DNA of 64,000 bases, taken from assembly GCA_905142475.1 (NCBI GenBank), contig LR990730.1, positions 3,782,001 to 3,846,000 on the forward strand, written 5' to 3'. The stretch comes from Xanthomonas hydrangeae. Its GTDB lineage: Bacteria > Pseudomonadota > Gammaproteobacteria > Xanthomonadales > Xanthomonadaceae. The notes beneath the pieces were generated by a model that saw only the letters and a list, made by a program, of their open reading frames with translations, searched no databases and had not been told where the DNA came from. A program made the translations under genes and the position numbers. Below are positions 34,282 to 43,780 of the stretch, in pieces; positions within the stretch are counted from its first letter, which is position 1, and the number at the start of each line of letters is the position of its first letter.

Positions 34282-36708
34282 TCAGTGCGCGTCAGGCAAG
34301 GTGTAGGCGATGACGTTATCGCCACGATCGGGCGACTGCCGCGCACCGCCGGCACTGATCACCACGTACTGTTTACCGGTCTTGTGCGAGACGTAGGTCA
34401 TCGGCCCGCCCTGACTGCCGACCGGCAGGCGGCCCTTCCAGAGCTCCTTGCCGGAGCCGCTGTCGAACGCGCGCAGGTAGTAGTCCTGGGTGCCGGCGAT
34501 GAACACGAGCCCGCCCTGGGTGGACAGCGTGCCGCCCAGCGTCGGCATGCCGATCGGGATCGGCAGATGCATCTTGATGCCGAACGGGCCGGTGTCCTGC
34601 ACCGTCCCCACCGGCACCTGCCAGGCGATGCTGCGCGTCTTGAGGTCGATCGCGCTGAGCGTGCCGTACGGCGGCGCCTGGCATGGAATGCCCAGCGCCG
34701 ACAGGAAGCGGTTCTTGTTGACCGCATACGGCGTGCCCTTCAGCGGCACGGCGCCCATGCCGGTATTGACTGCCTCGCCACCACCGGCCGCCTCGGCCTT
34801 GCGGGTGTCGGCAGGAATCATCTGCACCCACAAGCCCAGGCGCATGTCGTTGGCGAAGATGACGTCATGCACCGGGTCGGTCGACAGGCCGCCCCAGTTC
34901 ATGCCGCCCAGCGAGCCGGGAAAGCTCAGCGAGACATCGGTGCCCGGCGCGGTGTACAGGCCTTCATACCGCATCTGCTTGAACGCGATGCGGCACAGCA
35001 TCTGGTCGATCGCGGTGGCACCCCACATGTCCGATTCGGTCAGGTGCCGGGTGCCGATCTGCGGCATGCCGACCGACAGCGGCTGGGTCGGCGCGTACTG
35101 CTCGTGCGCAATATCCGAGCCCTTCACCGGCACTTCCCTGACCTCGGTCAGCGGCTTGCCGGTGGCGCGATCGAGCACGTAGATCTGCCCGGCTTTGGTG
35201 CCGATGACCACGGCCGGGGTGTGGCTGCCGTCCTGGTTGGGGAAGTCGATCAGGCTGGGCTGCATCGGCAGGTCGAAGTCCCACAGATCGTTGTGCACGG
35301 TCTGGTAGACCCACTTCTCCGCACCGGTGGTGGCATCCAGCGCCAGCACCGAGGCGCCGTAACGGTGATCGAGCGCGGTGCGCTCGGCGCCGTACAGATC
35401 GGTCGACGGCCCGCCCAGCGGCAGGAACACGGTGTTCATCGCCGCGTCGTAGGACATCGGTGCCCACACGTTCGGCGTGCTGCGCACATAGCTGCTGCCG
35501 GCGGCCGGCGCCTGGCGATCATGCGGATTGCCAGGGTCGAAGGCCCAGCGCTGCGCGCCGGTGACCACATCGAAGCCGCGCACCACGCCACCGGGCATGT
35601 CGGTCTGTACGTTGTCGGCCACGCGCCCGCCCACCACCACGGTGGTGCCGGCCACCAGTGGCGGCGAGGTCAGTTGGTAGAACGGATCAGGCGCAGCGCC
35701 CAGGCCGGCCTTGAGATCGATCTGGCCGTTGCTGCCGAAGCCCTGGCAGAACGCGCCGGTGTCCGCATCCACCGCGATCAGGCGACCATCGATGGTGTTG
35801 GTGAACAGGCGGCGACGGCAGTTGGCATCCTGCGCCACTGTCACTGCGGCGATCGGCGAGGGATTGGCCACGCTCGGCGCCGGCAACGCCGCATCGGCGT
35901 CGAAGTAGCCCAGGCCACGGCAGCGCTGCCACACCGACGAAGTCGCATTGATCTCGCGCCGCCACAGCTGCTTGCCGGTGCTGGCGTCGAGCGCAATCAG
36001 ATTGTTGTGCGGTGTGCACAGGAACACGGTCTCGCCCACCTGCAGCGGGGTCAACTGGTCCTCGGCACCGTTGCCGTCGCTGTTGGCGATCTCGCCGGTG
36101 TGGTAGGTCCAGGCGACTTGCAGCTGGCCGACGTTGCTGCGGTTGATCTGGTCGAGCGCAGCGAAGCGGCTGCCGCCATCGGTATTGCCGTAGGCGGACC
36201 AGTTCCGTTGCGCGCTTGCCGGCTGCACCGCCGTGATGCCGGGCCCCGCGTTGCCTGCCACCGGCGGATGCGGCACGAACATGCCGCCGATACCGGCCAG
36301 TACCGCCAGCGCCAGCACCGTCGCCACGCCATAGGCTGTGCGCCCGGTCTGCAATGCCCGGCTGCGCCGCAGCGCCGGCCAGGCCAGCGCCACCAGCACG
36401 GAGAACACCGCAGGCAGCATCAGCCGCGAGAGCAGCGGCCAGAAATCCAGCCCCGCATCCCACAGCGCCCACACCAGCGTCAGCGCGAAGGCGGCGCCGT
36501 ACAACAGCGCACCGGCCGGCCGACGCAGCACGATCAAGACACCGGCCACGGCGGTCGCCAGGCCCATCAGCAGGAAGTACCAGCTGCCGCCCAGGCTGGC
36601 CAACCTTGCGCCACCCAGCAGAAAGATCAGCCCCACCAGCGCGACCAGCATGCCCAGCACCAGCAGCAATGCCCGGCCCGGGACCGGCAACTTCGATTTC
36701 GTTTCCAC
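34282..36708 (-). CDS. gcd: membrane-bound PQQ-dependent glucose/quinate-type dehydrogenase
   Basis: This is an 808-aa quinoprotein. Residues 1-150 carry five membrane helices; the rest is a periplasmic eight-bladed propeller that binds PQQ and calcium. Visible family signatures are NWSAYGNTDGGSRFAALDQINRSNV, a blade motif with ALDASTGKQLWRREIN, WAPMSYDAAMNTVFLPLGGPS and GTLSTQGGLVFIAGTQDYYLRAFDSGSGKELW. Electrons pass to ubiquinone. Whether the substrate is glucose or quinate/shikimate cannot be decided from sequence; the neighbouring OprB porin favours a sugar. PQQ biosynthesis genes are not in the window. The symbol gcd is therefore tentative. Confidence 0.9.
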   Translation of the reverse strand: METKSKLPVPGRALLLVLGMLVALVGLIFLLGGARLASLGGSWYFLLMGLATAVAGVLIVLRRPAGALLYGAAFALTLVWALWDAGLDFWPLLSRLMLPAVFSVLVALAWPALRRSRALQTGRTAYGVATVLALAVLAGIGGMFVPHPPVAGNAGPGITAVQPASAQRNWSAYGNTDGGSRFAALDQINRSNVGQLQVAWTYHTGEIANSDGNGAEDQLTPLQVGETVFLCTPHNNLIALDASTGKQLWRREINATSSVWQRCRGLGYFDADAALPAPSVANPSPIAAVTVAQDANCRRRLFTNTIDGRLIAVDADTGAFCQGFGSNGQIDLKAGLGAAPDPFYQLTSPPLVAGTTVVVGGRVADNVQTDMPGGVVRGFDVVTGAQRWAFDPGNPHDRQAPAAGSSYVRSTPNVWAPMSYDAAMNTVFLPLGGPSTDLYGAERTALDHRYGASVLALDATTGAEKWVYQTVHNDLWDFDLPMQPSLIDFPNQDGSHTPAVVIGTKAGQIYVLDRATGKPLTEVREVPVKGSDIAHEQYAPTQPLSVGMPQIGTRHLTESDMWGATAIDQMLCRIAFKQMRYEGLYTAPGTDVSLSFPGSLGGMNWGGLSTDPVHDVIFANDMRLGLWVQMIPADTRKAEAAGGGEAVNTGMGAVPLKGTPYAVNKNRFLSALGIPCQAPPYGTLSAIDLKTRSIAWQVPVGTVQDTGPFGIKMHLPIPIGMPTLGGTLSTQGGLVFIAGTQDYYLRAFDSGSGKELWKGRLPVGSQGGPMTYVSHKTGKQYVVISAGGARQSPDRGDNVIAYTLPDAH

Positions 36709-36947
36709 GTTGCAACACCTCGATCAGGAGATTCCGCCCTGCACTGCGCCCGGCATTCCGATCTGGATGCTGCAAGGTGCCCGCACGACGGCCAGTAGAG
36801 GCAGCATGACTGCCCACTTTCTGTCACCCCCCTCCCCGGCCCACGTACCGCTGGTGGGACCGGCACCGGCATGCCCGGCAGACTGACGACACAGTGTCGC
36901 ACCGCACCGGGTATTTATTACATATCTGAAGCGATTACCTACAGAAC

Positions 36948-36978
36948 ACTGCAGTCCGCACAGGCGCGGACCGCAGTG
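36948..36978 (-). terminator. hairpin after the Phenol_MetA_deg-like gene
   Basis: CACTGCAGTCCGC pairs with GCGGACCGCAGTG around a 5-base loop, with one mismatch. It lies 31 bases past the stop of the minus-strand gene at 37010 and lacks a clear T run on that strand. The rest of 36709-36947 should be the gcd promoter region; no further element is obvious. Confidence 0.45.
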
Positions 36979-37009
36979 GCTTTTGTGTGCGCAACGCGCG
37001 ATGCGCGCA

Positions 37010-37855
37010 TCAGAAGCGGTGCGACATGCCCACATACACCTGCGCGTCCGGGGTGCGGTCGTTGAGGCCAAAGTTGGCACCCACATCCAGCTGCAGCAGC
37101 GGGTTGATCAGATACGCAGCGGCGATGTCGGCCGAATACTGTTCGATGGTTTCGGCGGGGTCGCGGTTGATCGAGGACCACACTTCCACCGCCATCGACA
37201 ACTTGGAGGTAAGCGGATGCGCCAGGTTGATCGCATTGACGATGGCGACATGGTTGCCGCTGCCATCGCTGTCGGCCAGCCAATCAACCTCTGGCCCCAG
37301 GGTCAGCGAGAAGCTATTGGGCAGCACGAAATTGATCGGCAATGCGACGCCGCCTTCCCACTCGTCGTTGCCCAGGCCGGTACGCGCGGTCGGTGCCTTG
37401 ACGAACGGCAGCAACGCCACGCTGGCGGTGTCGCTCTCGTAGAAACGCGCCTTCATCCGCAGAAAGATATCGCCGCCGCCGCTCAGGCTGCTGCGCGCAC
37501 CGGTGGCGCGATCGGTGGTCTTGAGCTGCAACTGCGGCGCCCAGTTGAGCTGCAGATCGATGCGGTCGCTGACGCCGTACTTGAGCGTGGGATTGGTGAA
37601 ATAGGAGGTTTCGATGCGCGTGCCGGGCTGGCTGTCGCGGGTATAGCTGCCGATGTCGGTTTCCAGCTGCCAGGCGCCGGTGGGCACGGTGCAGGTGGAA
37701 TTGGCCTTGGTCGGGCGATCGGTACACAGCGCCGCCTCAGCGGCGTCTTGTGCCTGTGCCTGCAGCGCCAGGCTGCCCAGCACGCCGGCCAGTGCGATGG
37801 CCAACAACGGTGCGCGTGGTGCGCGGGTGGAGCGCTTGGAGATAGCAGTCAGCAT
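37010..37855 (-). CDS. outer-membrane beta-barrel protein, Phenol_MetA_deg/transporter-like
   Basis: This 281-aa protein starts at MLTAISKRSTRAPRAPLLAIALAG (ATG 37855), with signal peptide ending near ALQAQAQD. The mature part begins with a Cys-flanked CTDRPTKANSTCTVPTGAWQLETDIGSY and continues as alternating amphipathic strands (IETSYFTNPTLKYGVSDRIDLQLNWAPQ). It ends in VYVGMSHRF, whose final Phe is an outer-membrane insertion signal. This matches the Phenol_MetA_deg group of 12-strand barrels of unclear transport role. It is a single gene; the reading frame is open upstream without protein character. Confidence 0.75.
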   Translation of the reverse strand: MLTAISKRSTRAPRAPLLAIALAGVLGSLALQAQAQDAAEAALCTDRPTKANSTCTVPTGAWQLETDIGSYTRDSQPGTRIETSYFTNPTLKYGVSDRIDLQLNWAPQLQLKTTDRATGARSSLSGGGDIFLRMKARFYESDTASVALLPFVKAPTARTGLGNDEWEGGVALPINFVLPNSFSLTLGPEVDWLADSDGSGNHVAIVNAINLAHPLTSKLSMAVEVWSSINRDPAETIEQYSADIAAAYLINPLLQLDVGANFGLNDRTPDAQVYVGMSHRF

Positions 37856-38401
37856 TGCAGTGGTTCCATGGCAAGACGCTGGACAGATCGTGTGAACGGT
37901 CAGCGTTAGTGAGGGGGAAATGCACGTGGAGGTAGAACGACTGCATGGCCGCCGAACGGACGACGTCCTGCCAATCGATATTATAGGCGTCTGCAGGCCC
38001 GTAGGGGCCAACCATGACAAAAGCGACCGCAACCGCAAGCCGATGTTGCACAGCGTGATGTGAGTTGCACTTTCACTGACATCCATCGCAGCGTTACGCG
38101 GTGCGAGAACCTGCGTCGCGGGGGTGTCATCGGGACCGATCGAGGCATGCAGTAGCCGTGGCGCACCATCCGTGCGGGAGACGGCACGATACGGAGCAGC
38201 GGCATAAAGTCGCTATGCATGGCGCCTGTGTAGCGCGTAAAGCCAACGCAAAGACGACGGAAGACCGAAGCGGCGCATCTCGCTGCGCGTGCAGCGCCGC
38301 GGCACTGGATCGCAACGCCACAACGAAAAACGGACACGCATCGGCGATGCGTGTCCGTCGGGATGAGGCGTGCGAGCGCATGCCTCAATGCTGCATCACG
38401 C
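37856..38401. other. intergenic region between barrel protein and OPT transporter
   Basis: This 546-bp gap holds the promoter of the minus-strand barrel gene at its left end and the OPT terminator at 38324-38359. Short open frames in the middle (about 37980-38380) overlap one another on both strands and show no protein motif, so I do not call a gene. Confidence 0.45.
38324..38359 (-). terminator. Rho-independent terminator of the OPT transporter gene
   Basis: On the minus strand ACGGACACGCATC / GATGCGTGTCCGT forms a perfect 13-bp stem with a 3-base loop, followed by TTTTTCG. It lies about 43 bases after the transporter stop. Confidence 0.93.
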
Positions 38402-40372
38402 TCAGGCTGTCTGTTCGCCGCGCTTGCCGACGCGATACAGCAGCCAGCCGACCAGGGCGAGGATCGCCAGGCCGAACCATTGGTTGAGCTGCAGGCTGGC
38501 CGGCAACGCCAGCACATCGGCGCGGCTGGACAGCACGATTGGCACCGCGATGGCGATCCCCATCAACGCCTCGCCGGTGATCAGCCCGGCGGCGAACAGC
38601 ACGCCCGGGCGGTGCACGCGATCGCGGCCGTCTTCGTCGTCAGCGCGGATCTTGTGGAAGCGTTCCACCAGGTGAGCGATCAGGCCACCGATGAAGATCG
38701 GCACCATCAGTTCCAACGGCAGATAGATACCGATTGCCGCGGCCAGCACCGGCACGCGGAAGCGCCTGCCGGTCTTCTTCAGCCATTCGTCCAGCGCGAT
38801 GATCGCCGCGCCCACGCCGGTACCGATGGCGATCATCGCCCACGGCAGCTCGCCGCCGAACAAGCCCTTGGCGACCGAGGCCATCAGCGTGGCCTGCGGT
38901 GCAGCGAGCGAGTTGGGATGCTGCGGGGTGGCCGGGCCGATGCCGTAGGCCTGCGCCAACAGGTTCAGCACCGGCGCCATGATCAGCGCGCAGGAGAACG
39001 CACCGATGCCCAGCATCAGCTGCTGCTTCCATGGCGTGGCGCCGACCAGATAGCCAGTCTTTAGATCCTGCAGATTGTCGCCGCCCACCGCCGCCGCGCA
39101 GCACACCACCGCACCGATCATGATCGCCGCCACCGCGCCCAGCGGCGCGCCGCCGATGCCCACTGGCACCAGCCCGCTCTTGCCGAGCAGCAGCACCAGC
39201 ACCGCCGAGGCGAACAGGATGGTGGAGATGGTGATCCCCGAGACCGGGTTGTTGGACGAGCCGATCAAGCCGGCCAGATAGCCGGACACCGACACGAACA
39301 GGAAGCCGGCCACGATCATGATGATGGTCATCGGGATCGACACGTGCCATTGCTGCACGATGGCCTGATACAGGCCCAGCAGCGGCAAGGTGCACAGCAC
39401 CAACGCCACCAGCATCCACTTCATCGGCAGGTCGCGCTCGGTCTCGGCGACCACACCGCCACCGCTCTTGCGTGCAGCGGCAAAGCCGCTCTTGACGCCG
39501 GACAGCAGCGACTTGCGCAGCGAGAACAGGGTCCACACGCCGCCGATCAGCATCGCGCCGACACCGAGATAACGGATCTTCGCGCCCCAGATGGCGAATG
39601 CCGCGTCGGCCGCCGGTGCATCGACCAGGCTCTGCGCCAAGGCCGGATCCGAACCCATGAAGAACTGCTGATACAGCGGGATGGCGATATGCCAGGACAG
39701 GATGGCGCCGGACAACACCACGATGCCGACATTCAAGCCGACGATGTAGCCCACGCCCAGCAGCGCCGGCGACAGGTTGGTGCCCAGATAGCCGACCAGC
39801 CGGCTGCTGCCCAGGTAGGTGGCCTGCGCCCAGGTGTCCGGGATCACCCGCAGGCCGCTGGCCGCACCCAGCTTGACCAGCGCGCCGATCGCGCCGGAGA
39901 TGGCCAGGATCTTCAGGCCCGGGCCGGGGTTTGCGCCGGCCTTGAGCACCTCGGCTGCGGCCTTGCCTTCGGGGAACGGCAGCGGGTCTTCGACGATCAT
40001 CGAGCGCCGCAGCGGCACCGAGAACAGCACCCCGAGCAAGCCGCCCATGCCGGCGATGCCGAGCACCCACCAGTATTTGAAGTCCGGCCAGTAGCCCATG
40101 ATCACCAGCGCGGGGATGGTGAAGATCACGCCCGCTGCGATCGACGACCCCGCCGAGGCGCCGGTCTGGACGATGTTATTTTCCAGGATGGTGCCGCCGC
40201 CGAGCAGGCGCAGCACACCCATCGAGACGACCGCAGCCGGAATGGCGGTGGCGATGGTCAGGCCGGCGAACAGGCCCAGATAGGCATTGGCGGCCGAAAG
40301 CACCACCGCTAACACGATGGACAGCACGACGGCACGAAAGGTGAGCTGGCGCGGTTGCGCGTCATGGCTCAT
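38402..40372 (-). CDS. OPT-family oligopeptide/metal-chelate transporter
   Basis: This 656-aa protein has about 15 hydrophobic segments. It opens with RQLTFRAVVLSIVLAVVLSAANAYLGLFAGLTIATAIPAAV, the OPT N-terminal signature, and has repeated Gly-rich turns (ENNIVQTGASAGSSIAAGVIFTIPALVIMG; DDLQDLKTGYLVGATPWKQQ-type segment). Bacterial members import oligopeptides or metal chelates by proton symport; substrate unknown. It is a single gene: a strong terminator follows, and a 350-bp gap precedes it. GGGGA 8 bases before the ATG at 40372 is the ribosome binding site. Confidence 0.93.
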   Translation of the reverse strand: MSHDAQPRQLTFRAVVLSIVLAVVLSAANAYLGLFAGLTIATAIPAAVVSMGVLRLLGGGTILENNIVQTGASAGSSIAAGVIFTIPALVIMGYWPDFKYWWVLGIAGMGGLLGVLFSVPLRRSMIVEDPLPFPEGKAAAEVLKAGANPGPGLKILAISGAIGALVKLGAASGLRVIPDTWAQATYLGSSRLVGYLGTNLSPALLGVGYIVGLNVGIVVLSGAILSWHIAIPLYQQFFMGSDPALAQSLVDAPAADAAFAIWGAKIRYLGVGAMLIGGVWTLFSLRKSLLSGVKSGFAAARKSGGGVVAETERDLPMKWMLVALVLCTLPLLGLYQAIVQQWHVSIPMTIIMIVAGFLFVSVSGYLAGLIGSSNNPVSGITISTILFASAVLVLLLGKSGLVPVGIGGAPLGAVAAIMIGAVVCCAAAVGGDNLQDLKTGYLVGATPWKQQLMLGIGAFSCALIMAPVLNLLAQAYGIGPATPQHPNSLAAPQATLMASVAKGLFGGELPWAMIAIGTGVGAAIIALDEWLKKTGRRFRVPVLAAAIGIYLPLELMVPIFIGGLIAHLVERFHKIRADDEDGRDRVHRPGVLFAAGLITGEALMGIAIAVPIVLSSRADVLALPASLQLNQWFGLAILALVGWLLYRVGKRGEQTA

Positions 40373-40722
40373 GGGCAGTTCCCCTGTGGCAAAAAATCCG
40401 GACCACGCTAGCGCCTGTGCGCGGTTCCGTCCAGCTGCGTCGCGGCGTGACAGTGTGCCTGTTATGGCGGGTGGAGTACGCGGGACGTTGCGCCAGGAGA
40501 GTCAGCAGCGCGCTGCACGATCGAATCGACCGCAGCACGCGCCTGGCTTCAAGACGCGTACGGCAGTGACCGGTGATTGCTTGCAAAAACGACCGGGTCT
40601 TGATCAGGCGAACGCGGCTGGCGATCGGCGGCGCATGGATCACTCGGGTACTGGCGCGCTTGTGTTGCGTCGCGCGCCGGTCTGATCGCAGTGCGCCTTA
40701 CCGGATCAATGCAACTGCTCGC
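40373..40722. other. intergenic, no gene recognised
   Basis: This gap lies between the OPT start and the HDOD stop, both minus. It should hold the OPT promoter. I see no further element with clear structure; small open frames here lack protein features. Confidence 0.45.
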
Positions 40723-41541
40723 TCAACGCAGCGCTTCGGCAAACGCCAGGTAGGCCTCAATCACCTCCGGCAGCTCGGCGAACAACGCGTCCAGATCCAC
40801 CGTGTCCATCAATGGCCCGCGCGCCGATTCCAGTGCCGCCGGGATGTCACCGTCGTGCGCGCGCAGTGCGTCTGACACATGCACGGCCTGGGCAAGCAGC
40901 AGCGGCATCAACGCGCCTTCCGGTGCGGCGGCCGGGCGGACCTGATAAGCGATGGCTTGCTGGATCACCGCAGGCAACTGCCAGCGACGCACCAGTTCGG
41001 CGCCCACTTCCGGGTAACCGAAGCCCAGCTGCAGGGTTTCTTCGGCGGCATGCCCGGCAGAGGAGCTTTCGTGATTGATGCGGCTGGCGTACTCCGGCGC
41101 GCCGGACTGGATCAGCAGCTCGCCGATGTTGTGCATCATGCCGCAGGTAAATGCGGTTTCCGGATCGAGCCCATGCTGGCGCGCCAGCACGCGGCAGATG
41201 CCGGCCACGCCGAAGCTGTGCCGCCAGAACGCGTTCAAATCGAAACCGGGGCCGGCATGAAACGCACCGGTCATCGACGAGGCCAGCACCAGCGTGCGCA
41301 GCGTGTTGAAGCCCAGCCGCATGGCTGCGTCTTCGACGCTGGTGGAATCGCGCAGGCCATGGAAGCGCGCCGAATTGGCCAGCCGCAACACCTTGGCGGC
41401 GATCACCGGATCGCGCTCGATGGTGTGCGCCAACACATCGATGTTGGTGTTTGGATCATCGAACTGACGAATCAGGTCCTGCGCCACCTTGGGTACCGTG
41501 GGCAAGGTATGCAACTGGTCAAACAAAACCTCCAACTTCAT
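40723..41541 (-). CDS. HDOD-domain signalling protein
   Basis: This 272-aa protein starts at MKLEVLFDQLHTLPTVPKVAQDLIRQFDDPNTN (ATG 41541). The HDOD domain spans nearly the whole chain: IERDPVIAAKVLRLANSARFHG, AAMRLGFNTLRTLVLASS, FWRHSFGVAGICRVLARQ and GMMHNIGELLIQ. Like other HDOD proteins it has an HD-like helical fold without a fully credible phosphodiesterase metal site. Members act in signal transduction, motility and cyclic-di-GMP pathways, usually by protein contacts. It has no membrane segment or second domain. No obvious partner gene is adjacent. Confidence 0.9.
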   Translation of the reverse strand: MKLEVLFDQLHTLPTVPKVAQDLIRQFDDPNTNIDVLAHTIERDPVIAAKVLRLANSARFHGLRDSTSVEDAAMRLGFNTLRTLVLASSMTGAFHAGPGFDLNAFWRHSFGVAGICRVLARQHGLDPETAFTCGMMHNIGELLIQSGAPEYASRINHESSSAGHAAEETLQLGFGYPEVGAELVRRWQLPAVIQQAIAYQVRPAAAPEGALMPLLLAQAVHVSDALRAHDGDIPAALESARGPLMDTVDLDALFAELPEVIEAYLAFAEALR

Positions 41542-41755
41542 GATCGCCTCGTGGGTGAAAAAACAAGCCGGCGCGGCCGCGCGAGCCTGCATGGTGTAGC
41601 ACAGACCGGTTGACCGTCGGTGACCACTACCCCGCCTTATTCACCTGCGCTTGCGGGTCTCGCACACCGTAAGGGTGCTTCGCCAAGTGGCTTGCAGCGG
41701 CCACGGCGGACAACCAGGCCGACAAGATACAAAAGGCGCGCTTGTGCTGCTGCAG

Positions 41756-43726
41756 TTAGTCAGCCTTGGCACCACCCAGCGACTTGGCCAGAAACGCCAG
41801 CAACTGCGTATAAAACGCACGCCGATGCGGCTCGGTGTAAAAACCGTGGCCTTCGGTGTCGTAGTACAAGGTTTCCACTGGTGTGCCGGACTTGCGCAAT
41901 GCTGCCTCCATGCGTTTGCTGTGCTGGATTGGCGCGCGCTCGTCTTCGCCACCAGCCGCCAGGAATACCGGAACCTTGATCTGCTTGGCCAGATAGACCG
42001 GCGAGCGTGCGGCCAGGGTTGCCGGATCGCCCAGCCATTGCTTCAGATAGTTCTCGCCTGAACCGCGCTTCTGGATGTCGCCGCTGGTGAACATCATCGG
42101 CAAATCGTAGACGCCGACATAGCCGGCCGCGCAGGCATACAGCTCCGGTTCCTTGGCTGCACCCATCAGTGCTGCATACGCCCCATAACTTGCACCAAAG
42201 ATGCAGATCTTGCGCGCATCCGCATAGCCCTGCGTCACCGCCCAGCGCGTGGCGTCGGTGACGTCGTCCTGCATGGTACCGCCCCACTGGCGCGCACCGG
42301 CGTGCTGGAAATCGCGCCCGTAATTGCCGGAGCCGCGGAAATTGATCTGCAGCACCGCGTACCCTGCTTGCGCCAGCAACTGCGCATCGTCATCGAACTG
42401 CCAGCTATCGAAAATCTCGAACGGGCCGCCATGTGGCATTACCACCATCGGCAGGTTCTTGCCCGCGCCGGTGCGTGGCAGCGTGAGATAGCCATGCAAC
42501 GGCACACCATCGCGCGCCTGCAATGCGATGGGCTGCACGATCGCGGTGCGCTCGGGATCGAACCAGTCGCGCCGGCTGATCACATGCTCGGCCTTTTTCG
42601 CTTGCGTATCGAACACATAGAAATCGCCGGGATTGCTGCCCGAGTAGGCCTGCAGCATGACGTAGCGGCCGTCTTTGGCACTGGAAGTGACACGCACGGC
42701 ATTGCCGGCAAAAGCGGCCTCCAGGCTGTGATACATCCGTGCCTCGGCGCCCTGCTCGTCGAAAAAACGGCTACGCGGGCGGTCAGCCATGAAAATGGCG
42801 CCGACCGGAATCGTGGTGCCGTTGCGGTAGATGATTTCCAGTGGGTCGGCTACTGCATCACGCAGCACCTGCTCGCGGCGATCGGCCAGGATGTCCCAGG
42901 CGACGATTGCATCGGGGCCGTCGGCAGTTTGCACGCGCAGGTAGGCAATGCGCTCGTCCTGCGAAAAACCCAGCGGAGTTTCGATGCGGCCGCTGACATG
43001 TTCGTCGTTGATCAGCGCCCACTCGGTTCCGCCACCAACGCGGTAATACAGTTTGCTGACATTGTCCGAGCCCGCCCCCTGCGCAAAACGCACCTCGCCA
43101 TGGTGGTCGGTAGTGAAGCTGGCGCGCTGAACCGGCGCAAGGGCCAGCGGAAGACGCCGGCCGGTCGTGACGTCGAGCTTTTCTGCGCGCGTGTACGGGT
43201 CCTGCCCTGACATCGGCCAGATGCCAACGACTACGTTGCGATCGTCGTCGGGCAAGGTATCGGTGAGGAATGCGGCAACCGCTTCGGTCTTCTTGCCTTT
43301 GATGTTGGTGCCAAGCCCGGCGCCTCGGGCACGGTAGCCCACCAGCAACTCCACACCGGTGCCATCGGCATTGATGGCATACAGCTCGCCGGTCGGCAGC
43401 GGGTTGTCGAGCAGACCGTACTTCTGTGCGATGGAGATCAACACGCGCGTATCGCTGACCCAGGCGAAGTCGCTCACATAGGTGTTTTTTTCCAGCATGA
43501 AAGTGGCGCCCATGCTGTTGTCCGAACGCCGCATGATCGCCAGCGCAGTCTTGTCTTCCATGGGCACGGTGGCGGCGAAATACGCACCGCTGGGCGACAG
43601 CTTGATATCGGCGAATTTATCTTTTTTGATGTAGGCGCCGACATCCACCTGCGCTGCGGCAGTGCCGGCACCCATCAGCAGCCCCAAGGCCGCAGGAACG
43701 ATCCATTTCCGCACGTGATACTCCAT
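41756..43726 (-). CDS. second S9-family peptidase, exported
   Basis: This 656-aa protein has signal peptide MEYHVRKWIVPAALGLLMGAGTAAAQ (ATG 43726). The N-terminal beta-propeller (about 40-390) starts DIKLSPSGAYFAATV. The hydrolase domain (about 400-656) has VVMPHGGPFEIFDSWQFD, nucleophile in CIFGASYGAYAALMG (about S513), Asp in AGGEDERAPIQ and His in EGHGFYTEPH. This is an acylaminoacyl/prolyl oligopeptidase-like enzyme, likely periplasmic, distinct in sequence from the one at 30461. It is a lone gene between dnaE2 and the HDOD gene; a 54-base gap separates it from dnaE2, so readthrough from the SOS operon is possible. Confidence 0.92.
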   Translation of the reverse strand: MEYHVRKWIVPAALGLLMGAGTAAAQVDVGAYIKKDKFADIKLSPSGAYFAATVPMEDKTALAIMRRSDNSMGATFMLEKNTYVSDFAWVSDTRVLISIAQKYGLLDNPLPTGELYAINADGTGVELLVGYRARGAGLGTNIKGKKTEAVAAFLTDTLPDDDRNVVVGIWPMSGQDPYTRAEKLDVTTGRRLPLALAPVQRASFTTDHHGEVRFAQGAGSDNVSKLYYRVGGGTEWALINDEHVSGRIETPLGFSQDERIAYLRVQTADGPDAIVAWDILADRREQVLRDAVADPLEIIYRNGTTIPVGAIFMADRPRSRFFDEQGAEARMYHSLEAAFAGNAVRVTSSAKDGRYVMLQAYSGSNPGDFYVFDTQAKKAEHVISRRDWFDPERTAIVQPIALQARDGVPLHGYLTLPRTGAGKNLPMVVMPHGGPFEIFDSWQFDDDAQLLAQAGYAVLQINFRGSGNYGRDFQHAGARQWGGTMQDDVTDATRWAVTQGYADARKICIFGASYGAYAALMGAAKEPELYACAAGYVGVYDLPMMFTSGDIQKRGSGENYLKQWLGDPATLAARSPVYLAKQIKVPVFLAAGGEDERAPIQHSKRMEAALRKSGTPVETLYYDTEGHGFYTEPHRRAFYTQLLAFLAKSLGGAKAD

Positions 43727-43780
43727 GTCATATGCAAACTGAGCGCAAAAGCTAACATCAATCGCCGAGATGGCAAATAT

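Noticed and set aside
34132..36798. 888-codon plus-strand frame opposite the PQQ dehydrogenase
   Set aside because: No domain or signal; it shadows a full-length quinoprotein.
37980..38517. Small genes upstream of the OPT transporter terminator
   Set aside because: Frames on both strands overlap, cross the transporter's terminator and coding end, and lack protein motifs.
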